Shown here in pieces: positions 43,564 to 51,790 of a stretch of DNA of 51,790 nucleotides; the first letter of the stretch is position 1, and each line of letters begins with the position of its first letter. The position numbers and the translations under genes were made by a program. Under the pieces are notes generated by a model. It was given only the letters and a program-made list of their open reading frames with translations, did no database searches and was not told where the DNA came from. Source of the stretch: HGM04593 sp045646965 (lineage in GTDB: Bacteria > Bacteroidota > Bacteroidia > Bacteroidales > Bacteroidaceae); contig JAZRLR010000017.1 of NCBI GenBank assembly GCA_045646965.1, positions 1-51,790 of the forward strand. The letters are read 5' to 3'.

Positions 43564-45065
43564 TTACTGCGGTAAAGTGACGTTAAACATCGAGTTGTGA
43601 GTGTGCTGCTCGTAGATAATCTTCTTCATTGCCTCGACAACCTCGGGATGCTGCGCTGCAATGTCGTTATCTTCGTGTACGTCGGTGGCGAGGTCGTAGA
43701 GACGGCACGCGCCGTTCTTTACAACTAATTTCCAATCGCCCATACGCAAGCCCATCATATTTGTCTCGTGGAATTCCCAGTAGAGGAACTCGTGCTCCTG
43801 CTGTCCCTCCTGTCCGAGCAAGGTCTTTGCGAACGATATGCCGTCGAAGTAGTCGTTGGCAATCTCTTTGTTTCCATATTTGTCTATGTAGTTCTCTACG
43901 CCGATAATCTCGCACAGTGTGGGCATTACATCGTAGAACGCGAGTTGGTGGTTGTTCACACTGCCCGCTGCCACCTTGCCCGGCCAACGCACAATGTAGG
44001 GCACGCGTATGCCGCCCTCGTGTGTGGAGCGTTTTGTGCCGCGCAGCTTGCCGTCGTGGTTGAAGAATGCGGGGTCGGCGCCTCCCTCCTCGTGGGGGCC
44101 GTTGTCGCTTGTGAATACTACGATTGTGTTCTCGTCGAATCCTTTTTTCTTGAGTAGGTCGAAGATTTCGCCCACGTACGCGTCGAGACGTGTTATCATA
44201 CCTGCAAACTGTGCGTGCGCGCAGTCGGTGGGGTTGTAGCGCGATGCCGCGTCGCCGCCATAGCTCTTCTCTGTGCAGAAGGTGTTGCGGTAGCTCTGTA
44301 GAATGGAGTCGTTGGGCTGAAGTGGGGCAGGGTATAGGTGAAAATTCCGAAGAATGGTTTCTCGTCGGTCTGCTTCTCTATCCACTGCATTGCCTTGCGG
44401 TGTATGATATCGGCCGAGTAGTCGCGGCGGTTCTTGTAGTCCTCGCCGTGCATCGCGTAGTTGATGTTATTTTGCAGCACCTCGCGCACCACGGCGGTGT
44501 CGCCGTCGGACTTGCTGTATTTGTTCAGGAAGTTGGGGAAGTAGAGGTGTGCCTGGAACTGGCACATAAAACCGTAGTACTCGTCGATGCCGCGCTTGTC
44601 GGGTGTGCTCTCCGAGCCTTCGTAGCCGCCCGCCCATTTTCCAAACATACCTGTGTTGTAGTCGTTGTCTTTCATAATCTCGGGCAGTATGACGTGCGCA
44701 GCGTCGTAAGGCTCCTGTCCTGTCTGCACGGGGTCGGTGTTATTTCCGTATTTCATAGAACCGATGCGGTACTCTCTGTTTCCGCGCACCTTGGTATGTC
44801 CTGTGTGTTGTCCTGTCATAAGTGAGGCTCGTGATGGTGCGCTCACGGGGCTGCCTGCGTATGCGTCGGTGAAGAGCATACCCTCGGCCGCCATATTGTC
44901 GAGATGGGGTGTGCTGATGTACTTCTGTCCGTAGCAACCGAGGTCTCCGTATCCCATATCATCGCACATAATGTAGATGATATTTGGCTTGTTTGTCTCC
45001 TGTGCTTGTGCGGTGGCTGCTGTGAGCAGTCCGCAGCCTAAAAGCATAAGTTTCTCTTTGTTCAT
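43564..45065 (-). pseudogene. Arylsulfatase (S1 family, serine type), frameshifted near codon 248
   Basis: The N-terminal part runs in one frame from ATG at 45065: signal peptide, NIIYIMCDDMGYGDLGCYG metal site, and S-A-P-S-R, the serine-type motif that an anSME converts to formylglycine. The C-terminal part continues in another frame to 43564 (VVFTSDNGPHEEGG, GTKRSTHEGGIRVPYI, LYDLATDVHEDNDIA). The switch falls at 44317-44324: one frame reads ...FTYTLPH and the other ...LQPNDSILQSY. Homologues usually have a few extra residues between PH and QPNDSIL, so a short deletion is likely. It may be a true inactivation, a strain variant or a sequencing error. All other catalytic regions look intact. 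It would desulfate host or dietary glycans in the periplasm. Confidence 0.88.
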
Positions 45066-45156
45066 AGCGTGTGTTATCTCTTGCGGCGCAGCGTGAGGTT
45101 CTTTTCTCCCTCACTTGCGCATACCTTTTTTATATTATATATATGGTTTACGAGCG

Positions 45157-45164
45157 CAAATATA
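45157..45164 (-). promoter_or_regulatory. -7 element of the sulfatase promoter
   Basis: On the minus strand TATATTTG, 92 nt upstream of the start. No clear TTTG at -33. Confidence 0.5.
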
Positions 45165-45527
45165 GTGAATTGTGTGATTTTTTTTGAATTTGTTCTGTTT
45201 TTTTTCTGCGCCGCTCTTGCGGTAAATTGCGTTTCTTTTGCGCTTTTTTTATCTTCTGTTTTGCAGGTTTTTACCTCGCTTTATCGGGTGTTTTTTATCT
45301 TTTTTTCGATGCTTTTAATTCTCTTTTTGTGGCGTGTGGAAGAGGGTGTTTTTACTCTTTTTCGGGACGAAAATCCTCTTTTTTATGCCATTTTTTTCGT
45401 TGCCCTGCGGGCGCTCTTTTTTTGTGCAGATGGGGTGGTGGCTTCCCTTACTGCTGTTAATAATAGTTAATAAACAATAAAAAATGTGTATTTGGGTACT
45501 CTTGTGGTGAAAAAACAGCTCCGCTCC

Positions 45528-45558
45528 TTTTATATTAAAAAAATAATTCTTATCTTTG
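45528..45558 (+). promoter_or_regulatory. Promoter of the str/S10 ribosomal operon
   Basis: TTTT (45528-45531), 19 nt, TATCTTTG (45551-45558) fits the Bacteroidota consensus, 84 nt before the rpsL ATG. Confidence 0.75.
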
Positions 45559-45642
45559 CACTCCGAAAATGTGGTACTGCGCCCGTTTTAATAAGGTATA
45601 AAATATTTAAAAAACAATATAAATAATTAAAAATTTAACAAA

Positions 45643-46023
45643 ATGCCTACAATTCAGCAATTAGTAAGAAAAGGCAGAGAGGTTATCGTGGAGAAGAGCA
45701 AGTCGCCCGCACTCGACAACTGTCCCCAGCGTCGTGGTGTGTGTGTACGTGTTTACACAACTACTCCCAAGAAGCCTAACTCTGCGATGAGAAAGGTTGC
45801 TCGTGTACGTTTGACCAACCAGAAAGAGGTAAACTCTTACATTCCCGGTGAAGGACACAACTTGCAGGAGCACTCAATCGTTTTGGTTCGCGGTGGTCGT
45901 GTGAAAGACCCCCCCGGTGTACGTTACCACATCGTTCGCGGTACTTTGGATACTGCAGGTGTTGCCAACCGTACACAGCGTCGTTCTAAATACGGTGCTA
46001 AACGTCCCAAGGCCAAGAAGTAA
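45643..46023 (+). CDS. rpsL: Ribosomal protein S12
   Basis: A 126-residue 30S protein that guards decoding fidelity. The conserved loops TTPKKPNSAMRKVARVRL and GGRVKDPPGVRYH are intact. The lysine of TPKKPNS, the site of streptomycin-resistance mutations, is present. It is the first gene of the operon, followed by an unusually long 187-nt spacer before rpsG. Confidence 0.99.
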   Translation: MPTIQQLVRKGREVIVEKSKSPALDNCPQRRGVCVRVYTTTPKKPNSAMRKVARVRLTNQKEVNSYIPGEGHNLQEHSIVLVRGGRVKDPPGVRYHIVRGTLDTAGVANRTQRRSKYGAKRPKAKK

Positions 46024-46210
46024 TTCTTGAGCCACGGGCGTAGAAAAGTGGTTCCCGCCCTAAAATGGAGCAAAACTTTAAAAACAAATAATTTTTTAAC
46101 CGTTTTTGGTTTGTCGGATTAGCTTATAAAGGTTGAGTAAATGCCTCGGTGGAGGCGTTGAAGAAATACAATAACGCAGCCCAAACAAAAACATAATTTT
46201 CGAAAAGAAA
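46024..46210 (+). promoter_or_regulatory. Structured rpsL-rpsG intercistronic leader (candidate S7 control site)
   Basis: A 187-nt non-coding spacer. Pairings include GGGCG / CGCCC around 46033-46060 and an 8-bp hairpin AATGCCTC-GGTG-GAGGCGTT (46140-46159). In E. coli, S7 represses its operon by binding the S12-S7 spacer. Similar control here is inference. Confidence 0.4.
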
Positions 46211-46687
46211 ATGAGAAAAGCAAAACCAAAAAAACGTGTGATCCTTCCCGATCCCGTATTTAACGATCAGATGGTGTCTAAATTTGTAAACCATTTGATG
46301 TATGACGGAAAGAAAAACGTGTCATACACAATCTTCTACGGCGCTCTCGAGCTCGTTGGTAACAAAATGAAGAACGAGGAGAAAGCTCCCCTTGAAATCT
46401 GGAAGCAGGCTTTGGAGAATATCACTCCCAAAGTAGAGGTGAAATCTCGCCGTATCGGTGGTGCTACATTCCAGGTTCCCACAGAGATTCGTGCAGACCG
46501 TAAGGAGTCTATCTCAATGAAGAATATGATTCTCTTCGCTCGCAAGCGTGGTGGTAAATCAATGGCCGAGAAGCTCTGCAGCGAGATTATGGATGCTTAC
46601 AACAACCAGGGTGGTGCTTACAAGCGTAAAGAGGATATGCACCGTATGGCTGAGGCTAACCGCGCATTCGCACATTTCCGTTTCTAA
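46211..46687 (+). CDS. rpsG: Ribosomal protein S7
   Basis: A 158-residue 30S head protein that nucleates 3' domain assembly of 16S rRNA. Starts MRKAKPKKRVILPDPVFND and contains VEVKSRRIGGATFQVP and the C-terminal HRMAEANRAFAHFRF. Lies 19 nt before fusA. Confidence 0.99.
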   Translation: MRKAKPKKRVILPDPVFNDQMVSKFVNHLMYDGKKNVSYTIFYGALELVGNKMKNEEKAPLEIWKQALENITPKVEVKSRRIGGATFQVPTEIRADRKESISMKNMILFARKRGGKSMAEKLCSEIMDAYNNQGGAYKRKEDMHRMAEANRAFAHFRF

Positions 46688-46706
46688 TTAAATAAAATAC
46701 ACGAAG

Positions 46707-48800
46707 ATGGCTAACGATTTGCAATTTACCCGTAATATCGGTATTAGTGCTCACATTGATGCTGGTAAAACTACCACATCAGAGCGTATTTTGTTCTACA
46801 CCGGTCTTTCTCACAAAATTGGTGAGGTACACGACGGTGCTGCAACAATGGACTGGATGGAGCAGGAGCAGGAGCGTGGTATTACCATTACTTCAGCTGC
46901 TACTACAACCTTCTGGAATTGGAAAGGTACACAGTACAAGTTCAACCTGATTGACACTCCGGGACACGTGGACTTTACCGCAGAGGTAGAGCGTTCATTG
47001 CGCGTTCTCGACGGCGCTATCGCTGCTTTCTGTGCAGTAGGTGGTGTTGAGCCCCAGTCAGAGACTGTATGGCGTCAGGCTGACAAATATAACGTTCCCC
47101 GTATTGCTTATGTAAATAAGATGGACCGTTCAGGTGCCGACTATTTTTCGGTAATGCGTCAGATGAAGGAGATTCTCGGTGCTAACCCCTGCCCCGTGAC
47201 AATTCCTATCGGTTCAGAGGAGAAGTTCCTCGGAATCATCAACCTTATCACTATGAAGGCTTATGTTTACAAAGAGGGCGCTCTCGAGTACACAATCGAG
47301 GAGATTCCCGCAGAGCTTGTAGACGAGGCTAACCAGTGGCGCGAGCACCTTCTCGAGAAGGCTGCCGACTTCGATGAGGATTTGATGATGAAGGTTCTCG
47401 ACGATCCCGACAGCATCACAGAGGAGGAGATCATCGCTGCTATCCGTAAGGGTACACTCGCTATGGAGATTACTCCTATGACTTGCGGTTCTTCATTCAA
47501 GAACAAGGGTGTTCAGCCCCTTCTCGACTTTGTATGTGCATTCTTGCCTTCACCCCTCGATACAGCTGCTGTAGAGGGTGTGAACCCCAAGACTGACGAG
47601 ATGGAGTCACGTCGTCCTTCAGAGGATGACAAGACATCGGCTCTTGTCTTCAAGATTGCTACAAACCCCTTCGTTGGCCGTTTGATTTACGTTCGCGTTT
47701 ATTCAGGTAAATTGGAGTCGGGTTCTTACATTTACGACGCACGTTCAGGTCGCAAAGAGCGTATCTCACGTATGTTCCAGATGCACTCAAACAAGCAGAA
47801 CCCCGTTGAGGTTCTCGGCGCAGGTGATATCGGTGCCGTTATCGGTCTCAAGGATGTTCGTACAGGTGATACATTGTGTGCAGAGGATGCACCCATCGTA
47901 CTCGAGTCTATGAGCTTCCCCGATCCCGTTATCTCTATCGCAGTTGAGCCCAAGACACAGAAAGACCTCGACAAGCTTGCTAACGGTCTTGCTAAACTCG
48001 CAGAGGAGGATCCCACATTTACAGTTCGCACAGACGAGCAGTCAGGCCAGACAATTATCTCTGGTATGGGTGAGCTTCACTTGGAGATTATCATCGATCG
48101 TCTGAAACGTGAGTTCAACGTAGAGTGTAACCAGGGTCGTCCCCAGGTTAGCTACAAAGAGGCTATCACACAGACTGTTCAGGTTGATGAGACCTATAAG
48201 AAACAGACCGGTGGTAAGGGTAAATATGCGAAGATTCTCGTTGCTGTTGGTCCCGCTGATGAGGACTTCAAAGAGGGTAACCTTCAGTTCGTAAACGAGG
48301 TTAAGGGTGGTAACGTTCCCAAGGAGTTCATCCCCTCGGTACAGAAAGGTTTCCAGACAGCTGTTAAGGCCGGTGTTCTCGCAGGCTATCCTATGGAGAA
48401 CTTGAAGGTAACTCTTCTCGACGGTGGTTTCCACCCCGTAGACTCTGACCAGCTCTCGTTCGAGGTTTGTGCTATCCAGGCTTATAAGAACGCTTGTTTG
48501 AAGGCCAACCCCGTTCTTCTCGAGCCCATTATGAAACTCGAGGTTGTTACACCCGAGGAGAGTATGGGTGACGTGATTGCCGACCTTAACAAGCGTCGCG
48601 GTCAGGTAGAGGGATTCGAGACAAGCCGTACAGGTGCTCGCATTGTTAAGGCTATGGTTCCCCTGTCAGAGATGTTCGGTTACGTTACATCTTTGCGTAC
48701 CATCACTTCGGGACGTGCTACATCATCTATGACTTACGATCACCACGATCAGGTAAGCGCATCTTTGACAAAGCAGATTCTCGAGGAGTTGCAGAAATAA
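46707..48800 (+). CDS. fusA: Elongation factor G
   Basis: A 697-residue translocation GTPase. G1 AHIDAGKTTTSERI, switch I RGITITSAA, DTPGHVDF and NKMDRSGAD are all present. Domains II-V follow, with GMGELHLEIIIDRL and the C-terminal SLRTITSGRATSSMTYDHH. Its codon use is like that of the neighbouring ribosomal genes. An 80-nt spacer with a perfect inverted repeat separates it from rpsJ. Confidence 0.98.
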   Translation: MANDLQFTRNIGISAHIDAGKTTTSERILFYTGLSHKIGEVHDGAATMDWMEQEQERGITITSAATTTFWNWKGTQYKFNLIDTPGHVDFTAEVERSLRVLDGAIAAFCAVGGVEPQSETVWRQADKYNVPRIAYVNKMDRSGADYFSVMRQMKEILGANPCPVTIPIGSEEKFLGIINLITMKAYVYKEGALEYTIEEIPAELVDEANQWREHLLEKAADFDEDLMMKVLDDPDSITEEEIIAAIRKGTLAMEITPMTCGSSFKNKGVQPLLDFVCAFLPSPLDTAAVEGVNPKTDEMESRRPSEDDKTSALVFKIATNPFVGRLIYVRVYSGKLESGSYIYDARSGRKERISRMFQMHSNKQNPVEVLGAGDIGAVIGLKDVRTGDTLCAEDAPIVLESMSFPDPVISIAVEPKTQKDLDKLANGLAKLAEEDPTFTVRTDEQSGQTIISGMGELHLEIIIDRLKREFNVECNQGRPQVSYKEAITQTVQVDETYKKQTGGKGKYAKILVAVGPADEDFKEGNLQFVNEVKGGNVPKEFIPSVQKGFQTAVKAGVLAGYPMENLKVTLLDGGFHPVDSDQLSFEVCAIQAYKNACLKANPVLLEPIMKLEVVTPEESMGDVIADLNKRRGQVEGFETSRTGARIVKAMVPLSEMFGYVTSLRTITSGRATSSMTYDHHDQVSASLTKQILEELQK

Positions 48801-48811
48801 TATAAACAAAC

Positions 48812-48847
48812 GCCTGTCGGTTAGCGAATGACTCTTAACCGACAGGC
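48812..48847 (+). promoter_or_regulatory. Inverted repeat between fusA and rpsJ
   Basis: A 12-bp perfect stem GCCTGTCGGTTA / TAACCGACAGGC (48812-48823 and 48836-48847) with a 12-nt loop. No U-run follows, so it is not a full terminator. A ribosomal-protein-binding leader or RNA processing site is possible. Confidence 0.5.
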
Positions 48848-48880
48848 AATTATAAATCTATATAAAAACTTTTAAAGACG

Positions 48881-49186
48881 ATGAGTCAAAAAATTAGAAT
48901 CAAACTTAAATCCTACGATCACAACTTGGTTGACAAATCGGCCGAGAAGATTGTAAAGACAGTGAAGGCAACAGGTGCAATCGTTAGCGGTCCTATACCT
49001 CTGCCTACACACAAACGTATCTTCACAGTGAACCGCTCTACCTTCGTTAATAAGAAGTCACGTGAGCAGTTCCAGCTCTCTTCTTTCAAGAGATTGATCG
49101 ACATCTATAGCTCTACAGCGAAGACTGTTGATGCTCTTATGAAGCTCGAGTTGCCTTCAGGAGTTGAGGTTGAGATTAAAGTGTAG
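48881..49186 (+). CDS. rpsJ: Ribosomal protein S10
   Basis: A 101-residue 30S protein, also known as the transcription factor NusE. The sequence IRIKLKSYDHNLVDKSA and the loop GPIPLPTHKRIFTVNRS are typical. First gene of the S10 cluster, 40 nt before rplC. Confidence 0.99.
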   Translation: MSQKIRIKLKSYDHNLVDKSAEKIVKTVKATGAIVSGPIPLPTHKRIFTVNRSTFVNKKSREQFQLSSFKRLIDIYSSTAKTVDALMKLELPSGVEVEIKV

Positions 49187-49225
49187 TATTTTAATTAATT
49201 ATTAATTATTTTAAATTAAACTGAA

Positions 49226-49843
49226 ATGCTAGGATTATTAGGAAAAAAAATCCGAATGATGACCGTTTTCGGTGCCGATGGTAAAAATATACCATGCACT
49301 GTTATCGAAGCAGGTCCTTGCGCAGTTACACAGGTGAAGACTATCGAGAAGGACGGCTATGAGGCTGTTCAGGTTGGTTTCGAGGATCAGAAAGAGAGCC
49401 GCATCAACCAGCCCCTCGCAGGTCACTTCAAGAAAGCCGGTGTGACTCCCAAGAGACACTTGGCCGAGTTCAAAGGTTTTGAGACAGAGCTCAACTTGGG
49501 CGATGTTGTTACAGTGGAGCTTTTTGCCAACACTTCTTATGTTACCATCACAGGTACATCAAAGGGTAAGGGCTTCCAGGGTGTTGTTAAACGCCACAAT
49601 TTTGGTGGTGTAGGTCAGGCTACTCACGGTCAGCACAACCGCGCTCGCAAGCCGGGTTCTATCGGTGCTTGTTCTTATCCTGCAAAGGTATTCAAAGGCC
49701 TTCGTATGGGTGGACAGATGGGTAATGCACGTGTTACTACACACAACCTCCAAGTGTTAAAGGTTATTCCTGAGCACAACCTCTTGGTTATCAAAGGTTC
49801 GGTTCCGGGTTACAATGGTTCAATCGTTATAATTGAAAAGTAA
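49226..49843 (+). CDS. rplC: Ribosomal protein L3
   Basis: A 205-residue 50S protein near the peptidyl transferase centre. Contains GTSKGKGFQGVVKRHNFGG and GSIGACSYPAKVFKGLRMGGQMG (cited in part). Its TAA stop shares one base with the rplD ATG (TAATG). Confidence 0.98.
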   Translation: MLGLLGKKIRMMTVFGADGKNIPCTVIEAGPCAVTQVKTIEKDGYEAVQVGFEDQKESRINQPLAGHFKKAGVTPKRHLAEFKGFETELNLGDVVTVELFANTSYVTITGTSKGKGFQGVVKRHNFGGVGQATHGQHNRARKPGSIGACSYPAKVFKGLRMGGQMGNARVTTHNLQVLKVIPEHNLLVIKGSVPGYNGSIVIIEK

Positions 49844-50481
49844 TGGAAGTCAGCGTATTAAATATTAAGGGTGAAAACACCGGAAGAAAGGTTACGTTGA
49901 ACGAGTCTATCTTCGGCATCGAGCCTAACGAGCACGTAGTATACTTGGCTGTAAGACAGTATCTCGCTGCTCAGCGTCAGGGTACACATAAGTCAAAAGA
50001 GAGAAGCGAAATTTCAGGTTCTACACGCAAGCTCGGTCGTCAGAAGGGCGGCGGTGGCGCTCGTCGTGGTGATATCAACTCACCTCTGTTGGTGGGTGGT
50101 GCACGCGTGTTCGGTCCCACACCCCGTGACTATAGCTTCAAACTTAACAAGAAAGTTAAGCAGCTTGCTCGTAAATCGGCCCTCTCACAGAAGGCTATCG
50201 ACAATGCAATTATTGTTGTTGAGGACTTCACTTTTGAGGCTCCCAGCACAAAAGCTGTTGTTGAGATGTTAAATAAACTTAATGTTTCTGAAAAGAAACA
50301 ACTTGTTGTTTTGCCATCTAGCAATAAATGCGTATATTTGTCAGCTCGTAATTTGAAGGGCACACAGGTTGCAATTGCATCGGACATAAATACCTATGGT
50401 ATTATGAATGCCGATGTTTTGGTTGTGACTGAAAGCTCTCTCGAGGTTATTAATAACACACTAGCTAAAAAGGAGGCGTAA
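49843..50481 (+). CDS. rplD: Ribosomal protein L4
   Basis: A 212-residue 50S protein lining the exit tunnel. The extended loop region RQKGGGGARRGDINSPLLVGG is present (about residues 68-88). In other bacteria L4 represses the S10 operon. The gene overlaps rplC by one base, and rplW starts 3 nt after its stop. Confidence 0.98.
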   Translation: MEVSVLNIKGENTGRKVTLNESIFGIEPNEHVVYLAVRQYLAAQRQGTHKSKERSEISGSTRKLGRQKGGGGARRGDINSPLLVGGARVFGPTPRDYSFKLNKKVKQLARKSALSQKAIDNAIIVVEDFTFEAPSTKAVVEMLNKLNVSEKKQLVVLPSSNKCVYLSARNLKGTQVAIASDINTYGIMNADVLVVTESSLEVINNTLAKKEA

Positions 50482-50484
50482 ACA

Positions 50485-50775
50485 ATGGGAGTATTGATTA
50501 AACCAATCGTCACAGAGAAGATGACAGGTATCACCGACAAGTTTAATCGTTTCGGATTTATTGTTCGTCCCGAGGCTAACAAGTTGGTAATTAAGAAAGA
50601 GATAGAGGCGTTGTACAACGTAACAGTAGTTGAGGTAAACACTATGAACTACTCAGGCAAGAATAAGAGCCGTTACACTAAAGCTGGCTTTGTGAAAGGC
50701 CGTACAAACGCTGTTAAAAAGGCTATCGTCACATTGAAAGAGGGCGATACTATTGATTTTTATAGTAACATTTAA
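50485..50775 (+). CDS. rplW: Ribosomal protein L23
   Basis: A 96-residue 50S protein at the tunnel exit, a docking site for trigger factor and SRP. Starts MGVLIKPIVTEKMTG, with VVEVNTMNYSGKNK in the middle. Lies 5 nt before rplB. Confidence 0.98.
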   Translation: MGVLIKPIVTEKMTGITDKFNRFGFIVRPEANKLVIKKEIEALYNVTVVEVNTMNYSGKNKSRYTKAGFVKGRTNAVKKAIVTLKEGDTIDFYSNI

Positions 50776-50780
50776 TAAAG

Positions 50781-51605
50781 ATGGCAGTACGTAAATTTAA
50801 GCCTACAACACCGGGCCAAAGACATAAGATTATTGGTACCTTTGAAGAGATCACTGCTGCGGTACCAGAGAAATCGCTTGTAACCGGTAAACGTTCTACC
50901 GGCGGTCGTAACAACACCGGTAAGATGACTATGCGCTACAGAGGCGGCGGTCACAAACGTAAATTCAGATTTATCGATTTCAAGCGTAATAAAGACGGAA
51001 TTCCCGCTACAGTTAAGAGCATCGAGTACGATCCTAACCGTTCGGCTCGTATCGCTTTGTTGTATTATGCTGATGGCGAGAAAAGTTATATAATTGCTCC
51101 TAATGGTTTGGAGGTTGGCGCAGTTCTGATGTCGGGCGCAGATGTAGCTCCCGAGCTTGGTAACACACTTCCCTTGAAGTCAATTCCCATCGGTACTGTA
51201 GTTCACAATATCGAGCTTCGTCCCGGACAGGGCGCAATCCTTGTTCGTTCAGCCGGTAACTTCGCACAGATTGTTTCTCGTGACGAGAACTACTGCGTAA
51301 TCAAGTTGCCTTCAGGTGAGGTTCGTCGTATCCTCGGTACTTGCCGTGCTACTATCGGTACAGTAGGTAACTCGGATCACGCACTCGAGTGCTCTGGTAA
51401 AGCAGGTCGCTCACGCTGGCTCGGACGTCGTCCTCACAACCGTGGTGTTGTTATGAACCCCGTAGATCACCCCATGGGTGGTGGTGAAGGTCGTGCTTCA
51501 GGAGGTCACCCCAGATCTCGCAAGGGCTTGTATGCAAAGGGTCTTAAGACTCGTGCACCCAAGAAGCACTCTAACAAGTACATCATCGAGAGAAGAAAGA
51601 AGTAA
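50781..51605 (+). CDS. rplB: Ribosomal protein L2
   Basis: A 274-residue 50S core protein needed for subunit joining and peptidyl transfer. Contains TGKMTMRYRGGGHKRKFR and the C-terminal PVDHPMGGGEGRASGGH with the universally conserved histidine. Confidence 0.99.
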   Translation: MAVRKFKPTTPGQRHKIIGTFEEITAAVPEKSLVTGKRSTGGRNNTGKMTMRYRGGGHKRKFRFIDFKRNKDGIPATVKSIEYDPNRSARIALLYYADGEKSYIIAPNGLEVGAVLMSGADVAPELGNTLPLKSIPIGTVVHNIELRPGQGAILVRSAGNFAQIVSRDENYCVIKLPSGEVRRILGTCRATIGTVGNSDHALECSGKAGRSRWLGRRPHNRGVVMNPVDHPMGGGEGRASGGHPRSRKGLYAKGLKTRAPKKHSNKYIIERRKK

Positions 51606-51629
51606 TAATAAGGAAATTTTTGAATTAAT

Positions 51630-51790
51630 ATGAGTCGTTCATTAAAAAAAGGTCCGTATATCAATGTAAAGTTGGAGAACAAGGTGCTTGCCATGAACGA
51701 GAGCGGTAAGAAATCGGTCATCAAGTCTTGGGCTCGTGCTTCTATGATTTCTCCCGATTTTGTGGGACACACTATAGCTGTTCATAACGG
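51630..51790 (+). CDS. rpsS: Ribosomal protein S19, 3'-truncated by the window edge
   Basis: ATG at 51630 opens MSRSLKKGPYINVKLENKV, continuing to ISPDFVGHTIAVHNG at the window end (53 codons seen of about 88). The order rplB-rpsS is the standard S10-operon order. Confidence 0.97.
   Translation, partial: MSRSLKKGPYINVKLENKVLAMNESGKKSVIKSWARASMISPDFVGHTIAVHN

Larger units (their letters stand above)
45066..45642. other. 577-nt divergent intergenic region between sulfatase and rpsL
   Basis: No credible gene. The left part has the sulfatase promoter and the right part the rpsL promoter. Between about 45170 and 45430 the + strand is strongly T-rich, like 43140-43440 on the other side of the sulfatase gene. 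An open + frame across it encodes an almost pure Phe/Leu/Val sequence and is treated as a composition artefact. Confidence 0.7.

Noticed and set aside
43564..45065. Two separate sulfatase-like genes
   Set aside because: The N-terminal piece holds the formylglycine motif and first metal site, and the C-terminal piece holds the rest. They overlap in sequence and together make one normal-length sulfatase.
45069..45470. 133-codon + strand frame rich in Phe, Leu and Val
   Set aside because: The sequence is dominated by T-runs in an intergenic region; the apparent membrane protein is a composition artefact, and the frame overlaps the sulfatase promoter.

Overview
The window reads as a chromosomal segment of a Bacteroidales bacterium (Bacteroidota). 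Four things support this: (1) intergenic regions repeatedly carry the Bacteroidota promoter pattern TTTG/TTG - about 19-20 nt - TAnnTTTG; (2) several families are typical of that order (DUF3256, DUF4831, DUF3108, a GH3-like acyl-adenylase, Big_5 lipoprotein, reverse rubrerythrin, fused aspartokinase-homoserine dehydrogenase); (3) a serine-type sulfatase and a GH20 hexosaminidase indicate glycan foraging; (4) a giant secreted protein ends in a type IX secretion-like tail. Family and genus cannot be fixed from the sequence alone. No tRNA, rRNA, CRISPR array, insertion sequence or phage gene was seen.

Layout. 1-5458 (+): C-terminal part of a DsbD-like thiol reductase, GH3-like enzyme, Big_5 lipoprotein and DUF3108 protein. 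5536-9153 (-): thrA and an unrecognised conserved protein. 9278-13849 (+): menA-like prenyltransferase, CPBP protease, radA and an FAD oxidoreductase. 13905-20858 (-): a tight four-gene unit, ABC-F ATPase > M13 peptidase > metA > GH20. 21066-22105 (+): PerR-like repressor and rubrerythrin. 22172-23428 (-): a TPR membrane protein and ribH. 23854-30227 (+): recF-dciA, nucleoside transporter, bifunctional nuclease, rsmE, truA, EamA transporter, DUF3256. 30445-34835 (-): DUF4831 > ffh > folD > capA. 35142-37525 (+): hpt, adk, obgE. 38200-45065 (-): a frameshifted sulfatase, a 1510-residue repeat protein and a 58-residue peptide. 45643 to the end (+): start of the str/S10 ribosomal operon (rpsL, rpsG, fusA, rpsJ, rplC, rplD, rplW, rplB, rpsS partial).

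Most of the window is ordinary housekeeping. The parts that known features do not explain are intergenic. (a) The roughly 670-nt gap after obgE holds a Bacteroidota-type promoter, mutually exclusive GC hairpins and a terminator, and then a run of abutting stems with a 7-bp potential pseudoknot. The wobble pairs in these stems favour + strand transcription. (b) A diverged interspersed element occurs both there and in the capA/DUF3256 convergent gap. (c) The recF upstream region has duplicated promoter and hairpin units in which a stem pair has changed T-A to C-G in a compensatory way. (d) The giant four-repeat surface protein is followed by a tiny MKKxYxxP peptide gene. (e) Long structured spacers lie inside the ribosomal operon at rpsL-rpsG and fusA-rpsJ.
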